Source: an uncultured Paracoccaceae bacterium
GTDB lineage: Bacteria; Pseudomonadota; Alphaproteobacteria; Rhodobacterales; Rhodobacteraceae
Reading direction: 5' to 3'
Assembly: GCA_937872465.1 (NCBI GenBank)
Contig: CALMSR010000014.1
Location: forward strand, 62,001 to 126,000
Length of the DNA stretch: 64,000 bases
Shown: one piece after another, positions 1-9,245 of the stretch
Position numbering within the stretch: the stretch's first letter is position 1
Layout of the letters: the number at the start of each line of letters is the position of its first letter
Notes under the pieces: generated by a model
The model's database searches: none
Told to the model about the DNA's origin: nothing
Seen by the model: only the letters and a program-made list of their open reading frames with translations
Position numbers and translations under genes: made by a program

Positions 1-824
1 AGCCTCCGGTCGCAGCGGAGGACAGGCCCGCGGCACCGACCTCGCCGGCCCGCACGATTCCGATCGACCGGATCCGGCCCAACCCCGACCAGCCGCGGCG
101 CAGCTTCGACGAGAAGGAGCTCAACGAGCTCGCGGCCTCGATCCGCGAGCGCGGCGTGATCCAGCCGCTGCTGCTGCGGCCCTATCCGGGAAGCCCGCAG
201 GAGTTCCAGATCGTCGCCGGCGAGCGGCGCTGGCGCGCGGCCCAGATCGCCAATATCCACGACCTGCCCGCGATCGTGCGGGATCTCAACGATACCGAGG
301 TTCTCGAACTCGCCATCATCGAGAATATCCAGCGCGCCGATCTCAACGCGGTCGAGGAGGCGCTCGGCTACCGGCAATTGATGGACCGGTTCGGCCATAC
401 CCAGGAGCGTCTCGCCGAAGCGCTTGGCAAGAGCCGCAGCCATGTCGCCAACCTGCTCCGGCTCCTGACCCTGCCCGAGCCGGTGCTCGACCTGGTCCGG
501 AGCGGCCAGCTGAGCGCCGGGCACGCCCGCGCCCTGGTCACCGCCCAGGATCCCGAAGGTCTCGCCAAACAGGTGGTCGCCCGGGACCTGTCGGTCCGCC
601 AGACCGAAGCCCTCGCCCGGGCCGCAACCGAGCGGCCGGCCGCGCAGCGCAGGGCGCCGGAGGCGAAGGACGCCGACACGCGGGCGCTCGAATCCGACCT
701 GACGGCGAATCTCCGGCTCAAGGTCACCATCGAGCACAAGCCGGGATCATCGGACGGCGAGGTGCGAATCCGCTACCGGACCCTGGAGGAACTGGACCGG
801 CTCTGTCAGGTGCTTTCCGTGTAA
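1..824 (+). CDS. parB: Chromosome-partitioning protein ParB (5' end outside window)
   Basis: This is the C-terminal part of ParB, the CTP-dependent clamp that loads at parS sites near the origin and works with ParA in segregation. The reading frame is open from base 3 and has no start in the window, so the gene is truncated by the left edge. Visible parts are the ParB/Srx N-terminal domain, with the GERRWRAA arginine patch and the ENIQRADLNAVEEA segment, then the helix-turn-helix DNA-binding region around GKSRSHVANLLRLL, a linker, and the C-terminal dimerisation domain ending in LCQVLSV. The stop TAA lies just before the convergent hemW stop. ParA is presumably upstream, outside the window. 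Family identity is firm. Confidence 0.95.
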   Translation, partial: PPVAAEDRPAAPTSPARTIPIDRIRPNPDQPRRSFDEKELNELAASIRERGVIQPLLLRPYPGSPQEFQIVAGERRWRAAQIANIHDLPAIVRDLNDTEVLELAIIENIQRADLNAVEEALGYRQLMDRFGHTQERLAEALGKSRSHVANLLRLLTLPEPVLDLVRSGQLSAGHARALVTAQDPEGLAKQVVARDLSVRQTEALARAATERPAAQRRAPEAKDADTRALESDLTANLRLKVTIEHKPGSSDGEVRIRYRTLEELDRLCQVLSV

Positions 825-825
825 G

Positions 826-1986
826 TTATTGATCTAACAGCTGTTTTATCACAGTATTGAGCACGATCCGGCCGGAATCCGTCGCGGATATCCGACTGCC
901 GTCACATTCCAGCAATCCCAGATCGGAGAGCTCCGCGATCCGCACCGCCGGAAGCGCCCGCCCCGTCAGGCGCGCGTAGCGCCCGAGGTCCACTCCCTCG
1001 CGGAGCCGCAGACCCATCATCAGCATCTCCGCGCCCTGATCGTGCGTCTCGACTTCGGAACGGATGGCGATCTCCGCCGTACCGCCTTCCGCCGCCGACA
1101 GCCAGGCATCCGGGGATCGCGGCGATTCGATCGCCCAGCGCCTGCCCCGGAGGGTCAGCCGGCCATGCGCACCGGGGCCGATGCCGGCATAATCGCCGTA
1201 GCGCCAGTAGATCAGATTGTGCCGGCTTTCCGCCCCCGGCCGCGCATGATTGGAGATCTCGTATCCACCCATCCCGGCCGCGTCGCAGGTCTCCTGCGTC
1301 ACCGCATACATGTCCGCGGCGAGATCCGCGTCGGGCAGGCCGCGCAGGCGCCCGCGGGCCTGCATGTCGCCGAAGCGCGTGCCATCCTCGATCGTCAGCT
1401 GGTAGAGCGACAGGTGATCCAAGGCGAGGGCGAGGGCGCGGCCGAGCTCCGTGCGCCACTGCTCCAGCGTCTGCCCCTGCCGCGCGTAGATCAGGTCGAA
1501 GCTCACGCGCGCGAAGGTCCCGCGCGCGATCTCATAGGCCCGGATCGCCTCCGCGACATTATGCATGCGCCCCAGACGGCGCAGATCGCCATCATCGAGC
1601 GCCTGGATCCCCATGGAGACGCGATTGACGCCCGCGTCGCGAAAGCCGCGAAACCGCCCGGCCTCGACCGAGGTGGGATTGGCTTCGAGCGTGATCTCCG
1701 CGTCCCCGGCCAGGGGCCAGGCATCCCTGACCGCCGCGATCACCGCCGCCAAGGTGTCGGGCGGCATCAGGCTCGGCGTGCCGCCGCCGAAGAAGATCGT
1801 GTCGACCACGCGCCCCGGCACCTGCCGCGCCACCGCCGCGACCTGCCCGACCAGCGCCCGGCGCCACCGCGCTTCGTCGATGCCGGTGCGAACATGGCTG
1901 TTGAAGTCGCAATACGGGCATTTCGCCAGGCAGAACGGCCAATGGACATAGATCCCGAAGCCGCCCGACCGCCAATCCTCGGTCAC
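826..1986 (-). CDS. hemW: Radical SAM heme chaperone HemW
   Basis: HemW is a radical SAM protein of the coproporphyrinogen III oxidase-like group that binds heme and delivers it to target proteins. It has 386 residues, the usual length. The CxxxCxxC cluster motif is at Cys19, Cys23 and Cys26 within HWPFCLAKCPYCDF, followed by the GGGTPS SAM-binding turn. The extra N-terminal cysteine typical of true HemN is absent, which favours HemW. The start is GTG at 1986, overlapping the rdgB stop as GTGA, so the gene is probably translationally coupled as the last member of rph-rdgB-hemW. It converges on parB. Confidence 0.93.
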   Translation of the reverse strand: MTEDWRSGGFGIYVHWPFCLAKCPYCDFNSHVRTGIDEARWRRALVGQVAAVARQVPGRVVDTIFFGGGTPSLMPPDTLAAVIAAVRDAWPLAGDAEITLEANPTSVEAGRFRGFRDAGVNRVSMGIQALDDGDLRRLGRMHNVAEAIRAYEIARGTFARVSFDLIYARQGQTLEQWRTELGRALALALDHLSLYQLTIEDGTRFGDMQARGRLRGLPDADLAADMYAVTQETCDAAGMGGYEISNHARPGAESRHNLIYWRYGDYAGIGPGAHGRLTLRGRRWAIESPRSPDAWLSAAEGGTAEIAIRSEVETHDQGAEMLMMGLRLREGVDLGRYARLTGRALPAVRIAELSDLGLLECDGSRISATDSGRIVLNTVIKQLLDQ

Positions 1987-2606
1987 GCCGGCTCGGGGCC
2001 GAAGCAGCCCGCGATGAGCTTGCGGAAGGCGTTACCGCGATGGCTGATGTGGTTCTTCTCCCAGCGGTCCATCTCGCCCAGCGTTACGTCGAAGCCGTCC
2101 GGCTGGAACATCGGATCGTAGCCATGGCCCTGGCTTCCCCGCATCGGCCAGACGCAGCGGCCCTCGATCCGACCCTCGAAGGCCTCGTCATGCCCGTCCG
2201 GCCAGGCCAGGACCAGCGTGCAGAGAAATCGCGCCGTCCGCGGCTCCGGCACCGCGGCCGCATCGAGCTCGCGCCAGACCCGCGTCATCGCCTGCACGAA
2301 ATCCCGGCCCCCGGGGGTTTCCGCCCAATCGGCGGTATGCACGCCCGGTGCGCCGCCCAAGCCATCCACGGCGATCCCGGAATCATCCGCGAGCGCAGGC
2401 AGCCCGCTCGCCTTCGCGGCCGCATGGGCCTTGATCCGGGCATTGCCGAGGAATGTCGTCTCCGTCTCCGCGGGCTCGGCGAGCCCGAGGTCGGTCGCCG
2501 CCAGGATCTCCACCGGGAATGCCGCGAAGAGATGGCGGATCTCCTCGAGCTTGCCGCGATTATGCGTCGCCGCAACCAGCCTCGAGCCGGAAAAGCGCCG
2601 GCTCAC
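1983..2606 (-). CDS. rdgB: Non-canonical purine NTP pyrophosphatase (RdgB/HAM1)
   Basis: This house-cleaning enzyme hydrolyses dITP, dXTP and ITP to monophosphates and keeps deaminated purines out of DNA and RNA. The 207-residue product has the family signature [11 protein letters not shown] near the N-terminus (residues 13-23), [18 protein letters not shown] in the middle and the C-terminal SHRGNAF motif. The start is GTG at 2606 because it forms a GTGA overlap with the rph stop and places the signature at the normal distance. The frame stays open far upstream across rph and hrcA antisense DNA, but that extension is spurious. It sits between rph and hemW in a coupled operon. Confidence 0.95.
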   Translation of the reverse strand: MSRRFSGSRLVAATHNRGKLEEIRHLFAAFPVEILAATDLGLAEPAETETTFLGNARIKAHAAAKASGLPALADDSGIAVDGLGGAPGVHTADWAETPGGRDFVQAMTRVWRELDAAAVPEPRTARFLCTLVLAWPDGHDEAFEGRIEGRCVWPMRGSQGHGYDPMFQPDGFDVTLGEMDRWEKNHISHRGNAFRKLIAGCFGPEPA

Positions 2607-3316
2607 GCGGTCGCCGCCCGCTGCGCCGCGACCAGCGCGGCGATGCCCGTCTCGGCGAGGTCGATCAGCCGGCCGAGCTCCGTCCGCGTGAAGGTCGCCC
2701 CCTCGGCGCTGCCCTGAACCTCGATCAGCCCCAGTTCCCCGGTCATGACGAAATTCGCATCCGTGCCGGCGGCGCTGTCCTCGGCATAGTCGAGATCGAG
2801 CACCGGCTGGCCGCCGTAGATGCCGCAGCTGACCGCCGCCACATGATGCGTGATCGGATCGGTCTTGACGACGCCCGCCTCGAGCAGCCGGTTCACCGCG
2901 AGCCGCAGCGCGACCCAGCCGCCGGTGATCGAGGCGCAGCGCGTCCCGCCGTCCGCCTGGATCACGTCGCAATCCACCGTGATCTGCCGCTCGCCGAGGG
3001 CGACGCGATCGATCCCGGCCCGCAGGCTGCGCCCGATCAGCCGCTGGATCTCCTGGGTCCGCCCCGATTGCTTGCCGGCGCTCGCCTCCCGGCGGTTGCG
3101 GGTCGTGGTCGCGCGCGGCAGCATGCCGTATTCGGCGGTGACCCAGCCCAGGCCGGTCTTGCGCATGAAGGGCGGCACCGTCTCCTCGACGCTCGCCGTG
3201 CAGATCACATGCGTCCCGCCCATGCGGATCAGGCAGGAGCCCTCGGCATGGCGGGTGGTCCCGGGCTCGATCGAGATGTCGCGCAGAGCATCGGCGGCGC
3301 GTCCGGACGGGCGCAT
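2603..3316 (-). CDS. rph: Ribonuclease PH
   Basis: RNase PH is a phosphorolytic 3'-5' exoribonuclease that trims tRNA 3' ends. The 237-residue protein begins [12 protein letters not shown] as the family does. It carries the RNA-binding arginines around [20 protein letters not shown] and the phosphate-site segment [20 protein letters not shown]. It is the first gene of the rph-rdgB-hemW operon, and its TGA stop overlaps the rdgB GTG. It is divergent from hrcA across about 145 bases, a conserved alphaproteobacterial arrangement. Confidence 0.96.
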   Translation of the reverse strand: MRPSGRAADALRDISIEPGTTRHAEGSCLIRMGGTHVICTASVEETVPPFMRKTGLGWVTAEYGMLPRATTTRNRREASAGKQSGRTQEIQRLIGRSLRAGIDRVALGERQITVDCDVIQADGGTRCASITGGWVALRLAVNRLLEAGVVKTDPITHHVAAVSCGIYGGQPVLDLDYAEDSAAGTDANFVMTGELGLIEVQGSAEGATFTRTELGRLIDLAETGIAALVAAQRAATA

Positions 3317-3461
3317 GGTCTTTCCTCCTGGCGGAATTCCGAAGCACGGCTCTTAGCCCGCGGGTGCCATGCCGTCCAGCGCCGCCTTGCGCTCCGAGAT
3401 TGACCGGTCCCTCAACGGTGCCTAAGTGAAAAGGAGCAACGGGGGAGGATTCCCAGCGCCC

Positions 3462-4529
3462 GTGACCGCTCCGGTTTCGCAGCTCGCCGCCATGAACGAT
3501 CGCAGCCGCGAGGTGTTTCGCCGGCTCGTGGAGACCTATCTCGAAACCGGCGAGCCGGTCGGATCGCGCACGCTCTCGCGCGCCCTCTCGGAGGGCGTCT
3601 CGGCCGCGACGATCCGCAACGTCATGCAGGACCTGGAATATCTCGGGCTCCTGAGTTCCCCGCATGTCTCCGCCGGCCGCATCCCGACGCAGCTCGGCCT
3701 GCGCATGTTCGTGGACGGGATCCTCGAGATCGGCGACGTCTCGGGTGCGGAGCGGGCGGAGATCGAGCGCTCGCTCTCCGGCAACGACCACGACATCTCG
3801 GCCATCCTCGACCGGGCCGGCGACATGCTCTCGGATCTCACCCACGGGGCGAGCCTGGTGCTGACGCCCAAGTCCGAGGCGCCGATCCGGCATATCGAAT
3901 TCGTCAGCCTTTCGCCCGACCGCGTGTTGGTGGTGCTCGTCACCGCGGACGGGCAGGTGGAGAACCGGCTCTTCGACGCACCGCTCGGCCTGACGCCCTC
4001 GGCCATGCGCGAGGCGGCCAATTTCCTCAACGCCATCCTCGAGGGCCGGACGCTGTCGGAGATGCGGACGGTCGTCACCGGCGAGATCGCCCGGCGCCGT
4101 GCCGAGCTCGACACGCTCTCCCAATCGCTCGTCGAGGGCGGGACCGCCGTCTGGGCGGAAGAGACCGACGGGCGGCACGAACGCCTGATCGTGCACGGCC
4201 GGGCCAATCTCATCGAAGGCACCGAGGACGCCGCGCATCTCGAGCGCATCCGGGAGCTCTTCGCCGATCTCGAACGCAAGCGCGACGTGGCGCAATTGCT
4301 CGATCTCGCCGAGGGCGGCGCCGGCGTGCGTGTGTTCATCGGCTCGGAGAACAAGCTTTTTTCACTTTCCGGTTCCTCTCTGGTGGTGTCTCCCTATATG
4401 AATGCCGACCGGAAGATCATCGGCGCAGTGGGCGTGATCGGACCGACGCGGCTCAACTACGGGCGCATCGTGCCGATCGTCGACTTCACGGCGCAGCTGG
4501 TCGGCAGGCTGGTTTCCAGCCGCGGCTGA
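3462..4529 (+). CDS. hrcA: Heat-inducible transcription repressor HrcA
   Basis: HrcA represses class I heat-shock genes by binding CIRCE operators and is activated by GroEL. The N-terminal winged helix runs through REVFRRLVETYLETGEPVGSRTL and SAATIRNVMQDLEYLGLL, followed by the inserted dimerisation and GAF-like domains, ending near GRLVSSRG. The GTG at 3462 (VTAPVSQLAAMNDRSREV, about 355 residues) matches the length of relatives that start a few residues before NDRSR. A GTG at 3426 would add 12 residues and an ATG at 3492 would remove 10. A GGGGGAGGA run lies 12 bases before 3462, a rather long spacing. I see no CIRCE sequence upstream, so the gene does not look autorepressed here. grpE follows after 16 bases. 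Confidence 0.92.
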   Translation: MTAPVSQLAAMNDRSREVFRRLVETYLETGEPVGSRTLSRALSEGVSAATIRNVMQDLEYLGLLSSPHVSAGRIPTQLGLRMFVDGILEIGDVSGAERAEIERSLSGNDHDISAILDRAGDMLSDLTHGASLVLTPKSEAPIRHIEFVSLSPDRVLVVLVTADGQVENRLFDAPLGLTPSAMREAANFLNAILEGRTLSEMRTVVTGEIARRRAELDTLSQSLVEGGTAVWAEETDGRHERLIVHGRANLIEGTEDAAHLERIRELFADLERKRDVAQLLDLAEGGAGVRVFIGSENKLFSLSGSSLVVSPYMNADRKIIGAVGVIGPTRLNYGRIVPIVDFTAQLVGRLVSSRG

Positions 4530-4545
4530 CGTTGGGGACGATGCG

Positions 4546-5163
4546 ATGGCACGAGAGAACAAATCCTTCGGCGCGGGGGAAGATTCCTTCCTGGACGATC
4601 CCGAAGCCGAGTTCGACGACACCGAGGTTATCGGGGACAAGGAGATCGACATCGACGAGGCCGATGCCTTGCGCCTCGAGGTGGCCGAACTGAAGGACCG
4701 TCTCTTGCGGGCGCTGGCGGATACCGAGAACCTGCGCAAGCGGTCCGACCGCGACCGGCGGGACGCCGAGCTCTACGCCTCCACCCGCTTTGCCCGCGAC
4801 CTCCTCTCGGTCTACGACAATTTCGACCGCGCCATGGGCAACGTGACCGACGCGGTGCGCGAGGCGGCGCCGGGGCTCATCGAGGGAATCGAGCTCACCC
4901 AGCGCGACCTCCTCGCCGCCTTCGAGAAGCACAAGATCCGCAAGATCGTTCCCGAGGTCGGCGAGCGTTTCGACCCCAAGCAGCATCAGGCGATGTTCGA
5001 GGCGCCGATCCCCGGCACCAAGGCCGGCGACATCGTCCAGATCATGGGCGTCGGTTTCAACATCGGCGATCGGCTGCTGCGCCCGGCGCAGGTCGGCGTA
5101 TCCTCGGGCGCCCCGGCGATGCCCAGGCCGCCGGAAGGCGATGCCGAATCCGCGTCGGAGTAG
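4546..5163 (+). CDS. grpE: Nucleotide exchange factor GrpE
   Basis: GrpE is the DnaK co-chaperone that drives ADP release. The 205-residue product shows an acidic N-terminal tail, a long coiled-coil helix (ADALRLEVAELKDRLLRALADTENLRKR) and the C-terminal beta domain with HQAMFE and VGFNIGDRLLRPAQVGVS, all family hallmarks. It lies 16 bases downstream of hrcA and is probably cotranscribed with it. A perfect 10-bp hairpin at 5206-5230 follows the stop. The partner genes dnaK and dnaJ lie about 4-7 kb further on, on the opposite strand. Confidence 0.96.
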   Translation: MARENKSFGAGEDSFLDDPEAEFDDTEVIGDKEIDIDEADALRLEVAELKDRLLRALADTENLRKRSDRDRRDAELYASTRFARDLLSVYDNFDRAMGNVTDAVREAAPGLIEGIELTQRDLLAAFEKHKIRKIVPEVGERFDPKQHQAMFEAPIPGTKAGDIVQIMGVGFNIGDRLLRPAQVGVSSGAPAMPRPPEGDAESASE

Positions 5164-5205
5164 CCCGGCGGCGCGGGTATTTTTCCTGCAATATGAAATG
5201 GATAG

Positions 5206-5230
5206 CCGTGGTCCCAAGCTGGGACCACGG
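5206..5230 (+). terminator. Perfect 10-bp hairpin after grpE
   Basis: CCGTGGTCCC (5206-5215) pairs exactly with GGGACCACGG (5221-5230) across the five-base loop AAGCT. No U-tract follows. It sits 43 bases after the grpE stop and 110 bases before the next gene, so it may terminate or stabilise the hrcA-grpE transcript. Confidence 0.6.
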
Positions 5231-5327
5231 ACGCGGTCTCGCGGACCCCATCGGCGATTCCCCGAACTTCCATGGGGACCCGGGCCGACTGCCCGTGTAA
5301 TCCTGTGCCTCACCGAAGATACCAGAT

Positions 5328-5343
5328 GGAGGAATTCGCTTTG
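5328..5343 (+). promoter_or_regulatory. Shine-Dalgarno that selects a TTG start
   Basis: GGAGGA at 5328-5333 is followed by 7 bases and TTG at 5341. The next upstream ATG (5326) overlaps this SD and has none of its own, so the TTG is the better start for the BMP-family protein. Confidence 0.75.
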
Positions 5344-6336
5344 CTCAGACGCCTGTATCGGAACATGGCTGCGGCCGCTGTTGCCGTGGCTCTTCCCCTC
5401 GCCGCATCGGCGGATGACGATCAGCTCTCCGTCTCCATGCTCCTGGCGGGGCAGATCGACGACAACGGCTTCATGGAAGCAGGGTACAACGGGCTCGTGG
5501 CGATCCGCGACGAGCTCGGAGCGCAGATCGATTACATCGACGGCGTCAAGCCGGAGCCGGAGCTTCTGGCGGCGGCGCTGCGCGAACTCGCGGCCGACGG
5601 TCCCGATCTCATCATCGCCCATGGCGGACAGAACAACCAGGCCGCAGAGACCGTGGCGGCGGAGTTTCCCGATCTGAAATTCGTCGTCGTGCAGGGCGCG
5701 GTTACCGGCCCCAACCTGTCGAGCTACGAAGTTCTTCAGGAGGAAAGCGCCTGGCTGGCCGGGGCGGCGGCGGGCCTCCTGACGGAAACGGGCACGGTCG
5801 GCCACATTTCCGGTATTCGGGTGACGCCGGGACTGAAGGGCCGCGGCGGCTTCTACCACGGCCTGATGCATACCAATCCCGATGCCAAGTTCCTGACCAC
5901 CTTCGCCGGCGATCAGGACGACAACGAGCTGTCCTACCGCGTCGCCTCGGACGAGATCGACCAGGGCGCCGACATCATCTTCACCATGTTGAACGCAGGG
6001 CGCACCGGCGCCATCGACGCGATGCGCGAACATGGCGTCTTCCAGATCGGCAATGTTCGCGATTGGTATCCGGATCATCCCGATGTCTTCATCGCCTCGG
6101 CAATCGCCAATGTCAGTGTTCCCGGGCTGACGGCTGCCCGCGATCTCGCGGAAGGTCGCTGGGAGGGCGGCCAGATCGTGAAGATCGGTCTCGAAGACCC
6201 CGATGCGGTCTCGCTGGCATTGTCTCCGGATGTCCCGGAGGAGGTCCGCTCCAGGATCGACGGATTGCGTCAGGACATCATCGATGGGAAGATCGAGGTC
6301 TCGACCGATTACGACGGCCCGGAACTGACCTATTGA
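5341..6336 (+). CDS. BMP-family ABC transporter substrate-binding protein
   Basis: This periplasmic binding protein belongs to the basic membrane protein (PnrA/Med) family, whose members bind purine nucleosides or other small ligands for ABC importers. From the TTG at 5341 the product has 331 residues. It has an N-terminal signal peptide (LLRRLYRNM then AAAAVAVALPLAASA), the family start ISVSML-like VSMLLAGQIDDNGF, the motif HGGQNNQAAETVAAEFPDLKF, and the later IGNVRDWYPDHPDVFIASAIAN region. No ABC ATPase or permease is adjacent, so it is an orphan here. It could serve a transporter elsewhere or act as a sensor input. A strong hairpin follows the stop. Confidence 0.85.
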   Translation: MLRRLYRNMAAAAVAVALPLAASADDDQLSVSMLLAGQIDDNGFMEAGYNGLVAIRDELGAQIDYIDGVKPEPELLAAALRELAADGPDLIIAHGGQNNQAAETVAAEFPDLKFVVVQGAVTGPNLSSYEVLQEESAWLAGAAAGLLTETGTVGHISGIRVTPGLKGRGGFYHGLMHTNPDAKFLTTFAGDQDDNELSYRVASDEIDQGADIIFTMLNAGRTGAIDAMREHGVFQIGNVRDWYPDHPDVFIASAIANVSVPGLTAARDLAEGRWEGGQIVKIGLEDPDAVSLALSPDVPEEVRSRIDGLRQDIIDGKIEVSTDYDGPELTY

Positions 6337-6345
6337 TCGCATGGT

Positions 6346-6371
6346 GGCGAGGCCGCCCATGCGGCCTCGCC
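6346..6371. terminator. 11-bp hairpin between convergent BMP gene and mutS
   Basis: GGCGAGGCCGC (6346-6356), loop CCAT, GCGGCCTCGCC (6361-6371) is a perfect stem in the gap between two convergent genes. It lacks a T-run but could act on both strands. Confidence 0.65.
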
Positions 6372-6456
6372 CAGGCGGGAGAGTGCATCGCCACAACCTG
6401 AGCCGCGGGCGCGGCCGGGCACCGGCACGCCCTGCACGAACCCGCGCAGCGCCGTG

Positions 6457-9102
6457 TCAGCTGCGGACCATCCCCTTGAGCTCGTAGATCAGCGCCAGCG
6501 CCTCGCGCGGGCTCATCTCGTCGGGCAGCACGGACTTCAGCCGCGCCTCGACCTCCGAGGGGGCGGTCTTCGGGGCCGGTGCGGCACTGGCCGCGCTGAA
6601 GAGCGGCAGGTCGTCCACCAGCGCCCTCGCCTTGCCGCCGCCCTCGCGCTCGCCGGCTTCCAGCGCGTCGAGCACGACATGGGCGCGCGCGACCACCGCG
6701 GCCGGAAGCCCGGCGAGTCGCGCGACCTGCACGCCGTAGGACCGGTCCGCCGCCCCCTCCCGCACCTCGTGCAGGAAGATCACCTCGCCCTCCCATTCGC
6801 GGACCGCGACGGTCGCGTTGCGCAGCCCGGGCAGCTTCTCGACGAGCGCCGTCAGCTCGTGGTAATGCGTGGCGAAGAGCGCCCGGCACCGATTGACGTC
6901 ATGCAGGCTTTCCAGAACCGCCCAGGCGATGGAGAGCCCGTCGTAGGTCGCTGTTCCCCGCCCGATCTCGTCGAGGATCACCAGCGCCCGCTCGCCGGCC
7001 TGGTTCAGGATCGCGGCGGTTTCCACCATCTCGACCATGAAGGTCGACCGGCCTCTCGCCAGATCGTCCGCCGCCCCGACCCGGCTGAAGAGCGCATCCA
7101 CCACGCCGATCCGCGCCGCGGCGGCCGGCACGTAGGATCCCATCTGGGCCAGGAGCGCGATCAGCGCATTCTGCCGCAGGAAGGTCGACTTGCCCGCCAT
7201 GTTCGGCCCGGTGATCAGCCAGAGCGGCCGCGCCCCCTCGCCGTCGGCCCCGAGGTCGCAGTCATTGGCGACGAAGCCCTCGCCGTTGCGGCGCAGCGCC
7301 GCCTCCACCACCGGGTGCCGCCCGCCGGTGATCTCGAAGGCCCGGTCCGCGACGATCTCCGGCGCCGTCCAGTCCCCCGAGCGCGCGAGATCCGCCAGCG
7401 CCGCCGCGAGGTCGATCTCGGCGATCGCCTTGGCCGCCGCCGCGACTGGCCCCGCCCTTTCGATCACCGCCGCCGCGAGAGACGCGAAGATCGCCTTCTC
7501 GATCTCCAGCGCCCGGCCGCCGGCATTGAGGATCTTCGTCTCGATCTCCGCCAGCGCCAGCGTCGTGAAGCGCAGGGCGCCGACATTGGTCTGGCGATGC
7601 ACGAAGAGCTCCGAGAGCGGCGGCTTCAGCATCTTCTCGGCATGGGTCGCGGGGGTCTCGACGAAATAGCCCAGTACATTGTTGTGGCGGATCTTGAGCG
7701 AGGCGATGCCGCTCTCGCGCACGTATTCCGCCTGCAGCGCGCCGATCACGCCGCGGCCTTCGTCGCGAAGCCGCCGGGTATCGTCGAGCTCCGGATCGTG
7801 GCCGGCGGCGACGAAGCCGCCGTCGCGGGCCAGTTGCGGCGGCTCGGCGACGAGGGCCGCGTCGAGCAGCTCGACCAGCGCCTCGTGCCCTTCGAGCGCA
7901 TCGCGTGCCGCGGCCAGCGTTTCGGGTAATGTGCCGTCGAGCGTATCCCGGATCCGGCCCGCCCCGGCCAGCGCATCGCGCACCGCGGCGAGATCGCGCG
8001 GCCCGCCGCGGTCGAGCGCCAGCCGCGAGACCGCCCGCTCCAGGTCCGGCAATTGCCGCAGCCGCTCGCGAACCGCCCCGAGCATCGCGGGCGCCTCGAC
8101 GAAGTGCCGCACGGCGGCCTGGCGCTCCAGGATCGTGCGGCGATCCGCGGAGGGCGCGTTCAGCCGGGCCTCGAGCAGCCGCGCGCCCGGACCCGTGGCC
8201 GTGCGGTCGATGGTCGCGAGCAGCGAGCCCTCGCGGCCTCCGGACAGGCTCCGGGTGAGTTCGAGATTCCGCCGGGTCGCAGCGTCGATCGCCATCAGGC
8301 TGCCGGTCGCCTCGCGCAGCGGTGGCCGGAGCAGGGGCAGACGGCCCTTCTGGGTGAGCGCGAGGTAGTCGACGATCGCCCCCAGCGCCCCGGCTTCGGC
8401 CCGGCTGAAGGTGCCGAAGCCGTCGAGGCCCCTCGCGCCGAAGACCGCGGCGACCCGGGCGTCGGCGGCGGTCGAATCGAAGCTCGCCGGGGCCAGCGGA
8501 GTCGCGGTGGCGCCGGCCTCGGCGATCAGGCCGCGCAGCTCGGCCTCCTGGCTCTCGGCGACCAGCACCTCGCGCGGGGCGAGCCGCGCCAGCATCGGCC
8601 CCAGCCCGGCGCGGTTGCAGGGCGTGACGGTGAGGTCGCCGGTGGAGACGTCGGTCCAGGCGAGGGCGCCCTCGCCGCGCACCTCGGCATAGGCGGTGAG
8701 ATAGTTGTGCCGCCGGGCTTCGAGGAGGCTTTCTTCGGTCAGCGTGCCCGCGGTCACCAGCCGGACCACCGCGCGCGCGACCACGGATTTCGAGCCGCGC
8801 TTCTTGGCCTCCGCCGGATCCTCCATCTGCTCGCAGACCGCGACCCGGAATCCCTTGCGGATCAGGGTCAGGAGGTAGCCCTCGGCGGCATGCACCGGCA
8901 CGCCGCACATGGGGATGTCCCGGCCGAGGTGCTGCCCGCGCTTGGTCAGCGCGATGTCGAGCGCCGCCGCCGCGGCCTCGGCGTCGTCGAAGAACATCTC
9001 GTAGAAATCGCCCATGCGATAGAAGAGCAGCGCATCGGCATGCTGCGCCTTGATCTCGTGGTATTGCGCCATCATCGGCGACATGGAGGAGGTATCGTTC
9101 AC
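6457..9102 (-). CDS. mutS: DNA mismatch repair protein MutS
   Basis: MutS recognises mismatches and small loops and recruits MutL. The 881-residue protein has the mismatch-reading N-terminal domain with FYRMGDFYEMFFDDA (the Phe-X-Glu wedge), connector and lever domains, and a C-terminal ATPase. The Walker A GPNMAGKST is near residue 634, the DEIGRGTATYDG Walker B/signature near 709, and FATHYHEL follows. The C-terminal helix is short but complete. The start ATG sits in MNDTSSMSPMMAQYHEIK. It is transcribed alone, with a 143-base gap to dnaJ that contains a dispersed palindromic element. Confidence 0.97.
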   Translation of the reverse strand: MNDTSSMSPMMAQYHEIKAQHADALLFYRMGDFYEMFFDDAEAAAAALDIALTKRGQHLGRDIPMCGVPVHAAEGYLLTLIRKGFRVAVCEQMEDPAEAKKRGSKSVVARAVVRLVTAGTLTEESLLEARRHNYLTAYAEVRGEGALAWTDVSTGDLTVTPCNRAGLGPMLARLAPREVLVAESQEAELRGLIAEAGATATPLAPASFDSTAADARVAAVFGARGLDGFGTFSRAEAGALGAIVDYLALTQKGRLPLLRPPLREATGSLMAIDAATRRNLELTRSLSGGREGSLLATIDRTATGPGARLLEARLNAPSADRRTILERQAAVRHFVEAPAMLGAVRERLRQLPDLERAVSRLALDRGGPRDLAAVRDALAGAGRIRDTLDGTLPETLAAARDALEGHEALVELLDAALVAEPPQLARDGGFVAAGHDPELDDTRRLRDEGRGVIGALQAEYVRESGIASLKIRHNNVLGYFVETPATHAEKMLKPPLSELFVHRQTNVGALRFTTLALAEIETKILNAGGRALEIEKAIFASLAAAVIERAGPVAAAAKAIAEIDLAAALADLARSGDWTAPEIVADRAFEITGGRHPVVEAALRRNGEGFVANDCDLGADGEGARPLWLITGPNMAGKSTFLRQNALIALLAQMGSYVPAAAARIGVVDALFSRVGAADDLARGRSTFMVEMVETAAILNQAGERALVILDEIGRGTATYDGLSIAWAVLESLHDVNRCRALFATHYHELTALVEKLPGLRNATVAVREWEGEVIFLHEVREGAADRSYGVQVARLAGLPAAVVARAHVVLDALEAGEREGGGKARALVDDLPLFSAASAAPAPKTAPSEVEARLKSVLPDEMSPREALALIYELKGMVRS

Positions 9103-9172
9103 GCAGCCCGTCCCGGTTCCGTCGGGTCGCTTATACAGGCTCGCCCTGCGGTGCCAATGCCGGCGCGCGCGG

Positions 9173-9229
9173 GCGTCCCCATGGGGACGCTTATCAAGTA
9201 ACTGAAATCACACAATTAAAGTGTTAACG
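9173..9229 (+). repeat. Dispersed palindrome element, copy 1
   Basis: An 18-bp perfect palindrome with core GTCCCCATGGGGAC (9173-9190) is followed 28 bases after GGGGAC by TAAAGTGTTAACG (9217-9229). The same two parts with the same spacing occur at 21694-21750. The flanking DNA is AT-rich for this genome. It lies between mutS and dnaJ, 71 bases upstream of the mutS start. Confidence 0.8.
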
Positions 9230-9245
9230 CGCCGAGTTCCGGGCC

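Noticed and set aside
3317..3461. CIRCE operator in front of hrcA
   Set aside because: No TTAGCACTC-N9-GAGTGCTAA-like sequence is present between rph and hrcA.
1983..4295. A 770-codon minus-strand frame spanning rdgB, rph and hrcA
   Set aside because: Only the rdgB portion has family motifs. Upstream it reads antisense to rph and hrcA, so the rdgB start is the GTG at 2606.
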